DNA of 5,321 nt from Nanobdellota archaeon (GTDB lineage Archaea > Nanobdellota > Nanobdellia > Woesearchaeales > GW2011-AR15), in assembly GCA_018815145.1 (NCBI GenBank), contig JAHIYL010000012.1, forward strand, positions 1 through 5,321, written 5' to 3'. The position numbers and the translations under genes are program-made. Positions 1-5,321 of the stretch are shown here, piece after piece. Each line of letters begins with the position of its first letter. Position 1 is the stretch's first letter. The notes below the pieces were generated by a model. That model ran no database searches, was not told the origin of the DNA, and saw nothing but the letters and a program-made list of their open reading frames with translations.

Positions 1-213
1 AAGAATGATAGATATGATATTTGCAATTAAATAGTGGATAATTCTAGAAAATATTATAGTGAAAAGGTATTGTAAAGAGATGGCAAGACCACATGCCAGG
101 AAATATTGTCCCATCTGTATAAAAAAGCCGTATCCACCCTTTCTTTTTCTATCGTTCCAGGTCCACATACGATTCCATAGATAATTATTAATTGTAGCTA
201 AAAAAATTGCCAA
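1..213 (-). pseudogene. GtrA-like membrane protein, C-terminal part, 5'-truncated and running off the left edge
   Basis: The minus strand is open from position 372 to the left edge with no stop. From about 198 leftwards the translation resembles the second half of a GtrA domain: an end-of-helix segment reading ATINNYLWNRMWTW, a short basic loop (NDRKRKG), then a hydrophobic stretch ending in HYLIANIISII. In the GtrA family, an asparagine-aromatic-NR-WTF/WTW motif follows transmembrane helix 2, and an aromatic-LA(N/Y) motif precedes helix 4. GtrA proteins are four-helix membrane proteins linked to polyprenyl-phosphate sugar transfer in cell-surface glycan synthesis, alone or fused to a dolichol-phosphate mannosyltransferase. 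Here helix 1 and most of helix 2 are missing, because the upstream sequence is antisense to a RelE-like gene. The only start codon upstream of the similarity is a TTG at 213-211, and the next is an ATG at 168-166. The family call rests on motif recall and the 3' end is unseen. Confidence 0.6.
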
Positions 214-407
214 AGCAAAAACAAAAACATATATTATCAGTTTTAGAAAGAGTGAGAATACGGCCTGAATTACATTTTGAAAGGTTAGTTGGTGAAAAAA
301 CTTACAAAATAAGAGCTGGAGCTTATAGAATAATTGCAGATATATATAAAGATAAATTAAATATTCTTGTGATTAAAATAGGTCATAGAAAGAATATTTA
401 CAAGTGA
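207..407 (+). CDS. RelE/ParE-family toxin, 5'-truncated, probably a non-functional remnant
   Basis: The 66-residue product matches the RelE/ParE toxin fold from the first helix onward: LPKQ...ILSVLERVRIRPE (helices), LVGEKTYKIRAGAYRIIADI (central strands with the basic residues of the family), and ILVIKIGHRKNIYK (last strand with the C-terminal H-R and Y). Such toxins usually have 85-90 residues and act as ribosome-dependent mRNA nucleases or gyrase poisons. This one lacks the first strand and the start of helix 1, about 15 residues. In-frame codons upstream of the TTG still read L-K-K, which fits the family's KKLP motif, but a TAG at 195-197 closes the frame. The TTG is therefore probably an internal leucine and not a true start, and no ribosome binding site precedes it. 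The usual R-x-G-D-Y-R reads R-A-G-A-Y-R. No antitoxin gene is visible on either side. The stretch is visibly more AT-rich than the purine genes. Confidence 0.8.
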   Translation: MPKQKQKHILSVLERVRIRPELHFERLVGEKTYKIRAGAYRIIADIYKDKLNILVIKIGHRKNIYK

Positions 408-453
408 CAGGCCGTAAACCATACTCTGTGGGTTTCTGAAATTTCTTCCTCCC

Positions 454-467
454 ATTAAATTTATATA
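454..467 (+). promoter_or_regulatory. Candidate archaeal promoter (TATA box TTTATATA) for the purine operon
   Basis: TTTATATA at 460-467 closely fits the archaeal TATA consensus, and the A-rich bases before it (from 454) could be the TFB recognition element. Archaeal transcription usually starts 25-28 bases downstream of the box centre, here near 490. That gives a leader of about 42 bases to the ATG at 532, or 57 to the ATG at 547. A second, weaker match (TAAATATT, 510-517) lies closer to the gene. I see no bacterial -35/-10 pair and no riboswitch-like structure in the leader. Confidence 0.5.
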
Positions 468-531
468 CCTAAAAAATTTCTAAAGAAGTATAGTTTTTGG
501 GATGATTTGTAAATATTGATTATCAGTTATA

Positions 532-3500
532 ATGAGTCTGTTCATAATGCCGCATAGAATTGAAATTGCATTAAAAAAAGGTGTTCTTGATGTAAGAGGA
601 CAGGGATTGAAAGCAAGGATAAAGAGTGAGCTTGGATTTGATATTACTTCTATTGCAACAATAAATATATTTACAATAAATTTTGATATTGATTCTTCTG
701 TTCTGGATACTATCGGAAAGGAACTGCTCACAGATAAGGTCATTGAAGACTATTCAGTTGACAGACCGATTGCAAGAGATTTTGATTTTATTGTGGAAAA
801 GGGTTTTAAACCCGGTGTTACAGATAATGTTGGAAAGACTGCAAAAAAGAACCTTGAATTCTTCCTTGACAAAAAGTTAACAAATAATGAAAAAGTGTTT
901 TCATCTGTACAGTATCTTTTTTCCGGAGATTTGACAAAAGTACAGATCAAAAGCATCAGTCAAAGGATACTGGGAAATGAGCTTATTGAAGATTTTGTGA
1001 TATTATCAAATAAGGAATTTCAGGAAAAAGGAATAGGATACCCTATGCCAATTGTATCTGGTAATACAGAAATTTTAGTTGAAAAATTCGATCTACATAG
1101 TTTTTCAGATAAAGAGCTTGAAAAGTTTTCCAGTGATAGATGCCTTGTCCTGAACCTGGAAGAATTTGAAGCAATAAAGAAACATTTTAAGAAACCGGAA
1201 ATTATTGAAAAAAGAAAGGGATTCGGACTTACAGAAGAATTGACAGATGTCGAACTTGAGGTTCTTGCACAGACATGGAGTGAGCACTGCAAGCACAAGG
1301 AATTTTCAGGGATAGTGCATTACAAAGATGTTGAGACAGGTGAGGATGAAGAGATTGATTCACTTTTCAGGACTTATATCAAAGCTTCTACATTCAAGAT
1401 CAAAGAGAACCTGAAAAAGATAGGTAAGGATTATCTTGTGAAGATGTTCAATGACAATGCAGGAATTGTCAAATACGATGCAAAAGATGATTTTGTATTT
1501 AAGGTTGAGACGCATAACTCTCCGAGTGCACTTGATCCGTATGGAGGTGCAATAACCGGGATAGTGGGAGTGAACAGGGATCCTGCAGGCACAGGAAAAG
1601 TAGGTGCAAAGCCGCTCTTCAATACCAATGTATTCTGCTTTGGAGATCCATTTTACAGTAAGCCATTGCCGCCGAATACCCTTCATCCTATGAAGATTTT
1701 CAAAGGAGTGCATGATGGTGTTAAAGACGGAGGCAACCAATCAGGGATACCTACTGTCAATGGCTCTTTGTATTTTGACAAAAGATATATGGGAAAGCCT
1801 CTTGTCTATTGCGGGACTGCAGGCCTCATGCCAAATACAGTTGTAGGGATGGATTCTTCAGTCAAAGCGATTGATCCCGGCGATTATGCTGTCATGGTCG
1901 GAGGAAGAGTGGGTAAGGACGGAATTCATGGCGCTACTATGTCATCAGAAGGCAGGCATTCAGGAACACCTGTGTCAGCAGTCCAGATTGGTGATGCAAT
2001 AACACAGAAGATAATGCTTGATTTTATTTGGGAGATAAAAGAAAAAGGATGGATAAAGGCTATCACTGACAATGGTGCAGGAGGTCTTTCGTCGTCGCTT
2101 GGTGAACTGGCAACAATTTCCGGCGGAGTCAGGGTTGATCTTGCTAAAGTGCCGCTTAAATATCATGGATTGCAGCCATGGGAGATATTTGTATCTGAAT
2201 CACAGGAAAGGATGAGTCTTGCTGTAGCTCCTGAAAATATTGATAGGATCAAAACATTTGCTGAGGAACGGGATTGTGAACTTTCTGTGATAGGTAATTT
2301 TACTGATTCAGGATATCTTGAGCTGACTTGCGGAAAGATGCCTGCTGCATGTCTCGAGATGGAATTCCTGCATGATGGCACACCAAGAAAATACATTGAT
2401 GCAGTCTGGAAAAAACCGGATCATCCTGAACCAAATTTTTCAGAACCAGAGTCATTGCTTGAAGAACTGAAACTGATGCTTTCCAGGCTGAATATTTGTT
2501 CAAAAGAATATATAGTGAGGCCATATGACCATGAAGTCAAGGGAGGGACAATAGTAAAACCATTCATGGGAGTAAAGAATGACGGACCAAGTGATGCATC
2601 AGTCATTCTGCCAAAAATCGGCAGCTATGAAGGGCTTGTAGTCAGCCATGGCATGTGTCCAAGATACTCTGATATTGATGCCTATCATATGAGTACCTGC
2701 GCTTTTGATGAGATGGTAAGAAATATTGTGGCAACAGGTGGCAGGATTCCTGACCTGGAGAGCAATGATGCTGTAATGTGGTCAGTGAATGATAATTTCT
2801 GCTGTCCGGATTCAATCTATGATCCTGACAATAATCCTGATGGAAAACTTAAGTTTGCAAAAGTAGTTCGGGCAAACAAGGCATTGTATGACATATCAAC
2901 TGCATATAACATCCCGCTCACCTCCGGAAAAGATTCTATGAAAAACGATTATAAATATGTTGATGAGAACGGAAAAAAAGTCAAGATTTCTGTACCATTG
3001 ACACTTCTTTATTCAGGAACTGCAAAGATTGATGATGCAAGAAAAGCAGTGACAATTGATGTGAAAAAACCAGGTGATTTGATTTATGTTCTTGGGATTA
3101 CAAAGGATGAGCTCGGAGCAGGAGAATACTTTGATTCCAAAGGTTTTATTGGAAACAATGTTCCAAAAGTAGATATTGGAAAAGCAAAAAAACTGTATAT
3201 TGCTCTTGGAAAAGCTATGGACAAAATATTGATTGAGAGCTGCCATGATGCGAGTGATGGCGGACTTGGAGTCGCTCTTGCTGAGAGCGCCTTTTCAGGT
3301 GGCTTTGGCATGGAAATTGATCTGGATAAGATTCCGCAGCAGGGTATCAAAAGAAATGACTATCTGTTTTTTTCAGAATCACAGTCAAGATTTGCTGCAA
3401 CAGTCGCACCGCAGAACAAAGATGAATTTGAAAAGATCATGGCAGGAAATGTGTTTGCTGAAATAGGTGAAGTGATTGATACAACCATTTTTAAGATTAA

Positions 3501-3600
3501 AAAACTGGATGGCAGTACTGAAAATATATCTTTGCAGGAATTGAAGGCAGCATGGCAGAAGCCATTGAGGTTTGATCTGCCGCCAGAGGAAGTGAGATGA
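532..3600 (+). CDS. purL: Phosphoribosylformylglycinamidine synthase, synthetase subunit with fused PurS-like N-terminus (PurSL type)
   Basis: This enzyme carries out step 4 of purine synthesis in the cytoplasm: FGAR + ATP + ammonia gives FGAM + ADP + phosphate, with ammonia supplied by PurQ. Domain order: residues 1-80 and about 84-160 are two PurS-like segments, each with a K-x-GV-x-D-x-x-G-type motif (KKGVLDVRGQG, residues 15-25; FKPGVTDNVG, 92-101). A linker domain carries AQTWSEHCKHK (246-256), with H252 the likely catalytic histidine. Two AIR-synthetase-like halves follow, with VETHNSPSALDPYGGA (325-340), GKDGIHGATMSS (461-472), DNGAGGLSSSLGE (513-525), SESQERM (555-561), GPSDAS (685-690), SGKDSMKND (798-806), HDASDGGLGVALAES (905-919) and SESQSRF (948-954). 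No glutaminase domain follows, so it is shorter than the roughly 1300-residue fused bacterial/eukaryotic enzyme and longer than the 600-750-residue PurL that works with free PurS. Start: the ATG at 532 gives the longest form, but the ATG at 547 (MPHRIEIALKKG) begins where PurS-like domains usually do. Neither has a clear ribosome binding site. Confidence 0.97.
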   Translation: MSLFIMPHRIEIALKKGVLDVRGQGLKARIKSELGFDITSIATINIFTINFDIDSSVLDTIGKELLTDKVIEDYSVDRPIARDFDFIVEKGFKPGVTDNVGKTAKKNLEFFLDKKLTNNEKVFSSVQYLFSGDLTKVQIKSISQRILGNELIEDFVILSNKEFQEKGIGYPMPIVSGNTEILVEKFDLHSFSDKELEKFSSDRCLVLNLEEFEAIKKHFKKPEIIEKRKGFGLTEELTDVELEVLAQTWSEHCKHKEFSGIVHYKDVETGEDEEIDSLFRTYIKASTFKIKENLKKIGKDYLVKMFNDNAGIVKYDAKDDFVFKVETHNSPSALDPYGGAITGIVGVNRDPAGTGKVGAKPLFNTNVFCFGDPFYSKPLPPNTLHPMKIFKGVHDGVKDGGNQSGIPTVNGSLYFDKRYMGKPLVYCGTAGLMPNTVVGMDSSVKAIDPGDYAVMVGGRVGKDGIHGATMSSEGRHSGTPVSAVQIGDAITQKIMLDFIWEIKEKGWIKAITDNGAGGLSSSLGELATISGGVRVDLAKVPLKYHGLQPWEIFVSESQERMSLAVAPENIDRIKTFAEERDCELSVIGNFTDSGYLELTCGKMPAACLEMEFLHDGTPRKYIDAVWKKPDHPEPNFSEPESLLEELKLMLSRLNICSKEYIVRPYDHEVKGGTIVKPFMGVKNDGPSDASVILPKIGSYEGLVVSHGMCPRYSDIDAYHMSTCAFDEMVRNIVATGGRIPDLESNDAVMWSVNDNFCCPDSIYDPDNNPDGKLKFAKVVRANKALYDISTAYNIPLTSGKDSMKNDYKYVDENGKKVKISVPLTLLYSGTAKIDDARKAVTIDVKKPGDLIYVLGITKDELGAGEYFDSKGFIGNNVPKVDIGKAKKLYIALGKAMDKILIESCHDASDGGLGVALAESAFSGGFGMEIDLDKIPQQGIKRNDYLFFSESQSRFAATVAPQNKDEFEKIMAGNVFAEIGEVIDTTIFKIKKLDGSTENISLQELKAAWQKPLRFDLPPEEVR

Positions 3601-3605
3601 GGTGA
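3599..3605 (+). promoter_or_regulatory. Strong Shine-Dalgarno site GAGGTGA overlapping the purL stop
   Basis: GAGGTGA is complementary to the conserved 3' end of archaeal 16S rRNA. It overlaps the last two bases of the purL TGA stop (3598-3600) and lies 4 bases before the ATG at 3610. This fixes the start of the membrane gene and suggests ribosomes ending purL re-initiate there. It is the strongest ribosome binding site in the window; purL and purQ have none of comparable quality. Confidence 0.8.
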
Positions 3606-3609
3606 AAAG

Positions 3610-4353
3610 ATGAACAAGCTTGTCAAGGCAATATTTTATTTTTTTGTATTTTTTTCACTATTCGGCATTCTGTTCTATGTTCCGGCACTCAAGAATTTTT
3701 TGAAACCCTTTCCTAGTGTCATGTACATGGATCTTATCCAATCATTATATTCTTCAATAATGATGATGTTTTTTTTCTATCTTTTTTTTGAGATACTTTT
3801 TGAGAATAAAGACAAAGAGATAATAAATGTCACAAGCAGAAGGTTCTGGACAGTGATCATGGGATGTTCTATCCTGGCAAGTTTTGGTATGGGTGTTCAT
3901 TTTGCAACACAGGGCATTGAAAATTTTGCAAAAGGGACAATCATCGAACCATGGGTATATTTTACCAACGAACCGCTTGCACACGGAATAATCTATATCA
4001 CAAGCATACTATTATCATCTTTTCTGGTCATCATACAATTGAACCGTCCATTTTCAAAAAAGCTGAATAAAAAAGAGATAGGCATCCTGGGATTCTCATC
4101 TTTCGGGCTTTCTGTGCTTTGGACTGTTGCACTTCTCGAAGGAGGGTCAGCGCTCCTGTCATTGCTGATAATTATACTGAGTTTTTCAATCACAGTATAC
4201 TATTCAATCTTCAGACATAAAGCATCCCTGTTGAACAGTCCCTGGATTATATATTACCTGATATGCAATATCTTTTCAATCCTGTTTTTGATATTATTCG
4301 GACTTATGATGAACGGATATCCTCAGCTATCAACACTTGGTTTTTTTGGATAA
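3610..4353 (+). CDS. Uncharacterised integral membrane protein, about seven transmembrane helices, inside the purine operon
   Basis: I do not recognise this 247-residue protein. Hydrophobic segments at about 8-24, 43-63, 82-99, 124-143, 156-176, 180-200 and 212-234 suggest seven membrane helices. There is no cleavable signal peptide; helix 1 is very phenylalanine-rich and follows a short basic tail (MNKLVK). Polar residues within or beside the helices could mark a functional site: E61 at the end of helix 2, GMGVHFATQGIE (93-104, H97) at helix 3, FTNEPLAH (118-125, with N120, E121 and H125) at the mouth of helix 4, and E177 between helices 5 and 6. Histidines and acids spaced like this occur in membrane-embedded metal enzymes and in transporters, but I see no diagnostic motif for a known family. 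The ATG has a strong ribosome binding site. The gene starts 9 bases after the purL stop and ends 20 bases before purQ, so it should be co-transcribed with both. A purine-related role (transport, anchoring) is a guess from position only; a passenger gene is equally possible. Confidence 0.85.
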   Translation: MNKLVKAIFYFFVFFSLFGILFYVPALKNFLKPFPSVMYMDLIQSLYSSIMMMFFFYLFFEILFENKDKEIINVTSRRFWTVIMGCSILASFGMGVHFATQGIENFAKGTIIEPWVYFTNEPLAHGIIYITSILLSSFLVIIQLNRPFSKKLNKKEIGILGFSSFGLSVLWTVALLEGGSALLSLLIIILSFSITVYYSIFRHKASLLNSPWIIYYLICNIFSILFLILFGLMMNGYPQLSTLGFFG

Positions 4354-4373
4354 AATGACAAGATGGATTAAGA

Positions 4374-5231
4374 ATGAATAACAACAAAACAAAAAAAGTG
4401 AAAGCATTAATCCCGACAGGACTTGGCTTCAACTGTGAGAATGAATCAGCAAAAGCATTTGAGCTTGCAGGAGCAGAAAGCAGAATAGTGGATATCAGGG
4501 ATATTATCAATGGCAGGATTGATATTTTTGATTTTGATGTCCTTATGTTCATCGGCGGTTTTTCTTTTGGAGATGATATTGGTTCAGGTAAAGCAGTATC
4601 AAATCTGCTAAGATTCAAGAAAGTAGGTGATCGCCGTTTCATCGATCTATTGAAGGAGTTTGTCATTGAGCGAAAAAGAATTGTACTTGGGATATGCAAT
4701 GGGTTTCAGGTATTGATCAAGCTTGGTATTCTTCCTGGTTTTGACAGGAATTATGAAGAACAGAACTGCACTTTAACATTGAATGATTCCGGAAGGTATG
4801 AAGACAGATGGGTGAAGCTGAAGATAAATGAAAAATCACCTTGTATCGCTACAAAAGGAATGAAATATCTGAATATTCCGGTAAGGCATGGAGAAGGTAA
4901 ATTGATCTGTGAAAATGATAAAGTATTAAATAGGATAATGGATAATAATCATCATATTGCACAGTATATTGATCATAGGTCTGATGAAATGACAATGAAA
5001 TATCCGTTGAATCCAAATGGGGCTGTGAACGCGATTGCCGGTCTATGCGATGAGACAGGCAGGATATTTGGCATGATGCCGCATCCTGAGGCATATCTAT
5101 TATTTCTAAACAATCCTCAATGGCAAAGGATTCGAAGAGAAAGACGAGACAATGGAGAAGAAATTCCAGTCTATGGCGAAGGACTGAAAATTTTTAAGAA
5201 TATTGTTGAGTATCTGAAAAAAAATTATTGA
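4374..5231 (+). CDS. purQ: Phosphoribosylformylglycinamidine synthase, glutaminase subunit PurQ
   Basis: This is the class I (triad) glutamine amidotransferase subunit that hydrolyses glutamine and channels ammonia to the PurL synthetase. The fold begins with a first strand and turn (KALIPTGLGFNCENE, residues 10-24), then the oxyanion-hole region (MFIGGFSFGDDIGSGKA, 58-74). The nucleophile elbow is GICNGFQ (106-112) with C108, and MMPHPEA (234-240) carries H237 and E239, so the triad is complete. At 285 residues it is longer than the roughly 225-residue PurQ of PurS/PurL/PurQ systems. That length, the GFSFGDD form and the C-terminal extension (NNPQWQRIRRERR, 246-258) resemble the PurQ type that partners long PurSL proteins, which fits the purL gene upstream. 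It starts 20 bases after the membrane-protein stop and has no promoter of its own that I can see. The ribosome binding site is weak (GGAT at 4364-4367). The next in-frame methionine (residue 163) lies past the nucleophile, so the start is secure. Confidence 0.96.
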   Translation: MNNNKTKKVKALIPTGLGFNCENESAKAFELAGAESRIVDIRDIINGRIDIFDFDVLMFIGGFSFGDDIGSGKAVSNLLRFKKVGDRRFIDLLKEFVIERKRIVLGICNGFQVLIKLGILPGFDRNYEEQNCTLTLNDSGRYEDRWVKLKINEKSPCIATKGMKYLNIPVRHGEGKLICENDKVLNRIMDNNHHIAQYIDHRSDEMTMKYPLNPNGAVNAIAGLCDETGRIFGMMPHPEAYLLFLNNPQWQRIRRERRDNGEEIPVYGEGLKIFKNIVEYLKKNY

Positions 5232-5237
5232 TTTTTT
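5232..5237 (+). terminator. Oligo-T transcription terminator after purQ
   Basis: Six T's on the coding strand begin directly after the purQ TGA stop. Archaeal RNA polymerase can stop at oligo-dT on the non-template strand without a hairpin, and I see no hairpin here. The position, at the end of the operon and just before a new promoter, supports the call. The tract is short, so termination may be partial. Confidence 0.45.
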
Positions 5238-5245
5238 CAACAAAC

Positions 5246-5253
5246 TTTATATT
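5246..5253 (+). promoter_or_regulatory. Archaeal TATA box (TTTATATT) for the right-edge gene
   Basis: TTTATATT is centred about 26 bases before the A of the ATG at 5276. This is the spacing at which archaeal transcription begins, so the mRNA would start at or within a base or two of the start codon and be leaderless. No ribosome binding site precedes that ATG, which fits. Confidence 0.55.
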
Positions 5254-5275
5254 AGCAATTATATTTATCATTATA

Positions 5276-5321
5276 ATGCACAAACAGGCAAAAAAAGCAA
5301 CTCAGCTCCTAATCGTAGGAA
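5276..5321 (+). CDS. Start of an unidentified gene, cut by the right edge
   Basis: From the ATG, 15 codons read MHKQAKKATQLLIVG before the window ends. A basic, hydrophilic start runs into a hydrophobic strand or helix (QLLIVG). This is too short to name a family; it could be the first strand of a soluble alpha/beta domain or the start of a membrane helix. The evidence that it is a real gene is the open frame, the TATA box at leaderless distance and the operon end just upstream. It is probably a separate transcription unit from purL-purQ. Confidence 0.45.
   Translation, partial: MHKQAKKATQLLIVG

Noticed and set aside
80..184. Plus-strand ATG frame of 34 codons with a C-P-I-C motif
   Set aside because: It lies antisense to the GtrA-like frame, is short, has no pairing second cysteine motif and has no ribosome binding site.
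415..436. Imperfect inverted repeat AAACC...GGTTT after the toxin remnant, as a terminator hairpin
   Set aside because: The stem is about 5 bases with a loop of about 11 and no T-tract follows, so it is too weak to call.
233..531. Near-repeat ATTATCAGTTNTA at 233-245 and 519-531, which might bracket an inserted segment
   Set aside because: It is only 13 bases with one mismatch in AT-rich DNA, and the left copy lies inside toxin-coding sequence, so chance is the better explanation.
1360..1740. 126-codon minus-strand open frame
   Set aside because: It lies entirely antisense to well-conserved purL motifs and its translation has no recognisable domain.
3598..3612. The membrane gene is in the same frame as purL, separated only by TGA and three codons, so readthrough could make a fusion
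   Set aside because: TGA is a normal stop elsewhere in the window, a strong ribosome binding site and ATG follow at once, and a soluble-enzyme to membrane-protein fusion is not needed to explain the layout. One frame in three matches by chance.
4304..4699. 131-codon minus-strand open frame across the membrane gene and purQ
   Set aside because: It is antisense to the conserved start of purQ and the end of the membrane gene, with no promoter or family resemblance.
1..5321. CRISPR array, tRNA or rRNA gene, insertion sequence, or defence system
   Set aside because: I saw no regularly spaced repeats, tRNA-like cloverleaf, rRNA stretch, transposase motifs or terminal inverted repeats. Nearly all of the window from 532 is occupied by the purine operon.

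Overview
This window most likely comes from an archaeon with AT-rich DNA, possibly a DPANN-type lineage such as Woesearchaeota; the lineage is a guess. The archaeal signs are two TATA-box promoters instead of bacterial -35/-10 pairs, oligo-T tracts where bacterial hairpin terminators would sit, one leaderless-looking gene start, and a GAGGTGA ribosome binding site. Genes use the standard code: TGA ends the purL, purQ and relE-like frames and occurs inside none of them.

Left end (1-about 410): two gene remnants meet head to head. On the minus strand, a frame open to the left edge encodes the second half of a GtrA-like membrane protein. On the plus strand lies a RelE/ParE-type toxin gene missing its first 15 or so codons. 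Both lack their 5' parts at the same spot (about 197-235), so this looks like a recombination or deletion scar, or an assembly junction. A spacer of about 120 bases follows, with the TATA box for the next operon.

Main block (532-5231): a three-gene plus-strand operon. The first gene encodes a 1022-residue formylglycinamidine ribonucleotide (FGAR) amidotransferase synthetase with PurS-like sequence fused at its N-terminus. The last encodes a 285-residue PurQ glutaminase with its catalytic triad. Together they would perform step 4 of purine synthesis: PurQ releases ammonia from glutamine, and PurSL uses it with ATP to turn FGAR into FGAM. Between them, starting 9 bases after the purL stop and ending 20 bases before purQ, is a 247-residue protein with about seven membrane spans that I do not recognise. 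It is the least explained intact gene here.

Right end (5232-5321): a short T-tract likely ends the operon. A TATA box then sits at leaderless spacing before an ATG at 5276, which opens a gene running off the edge.
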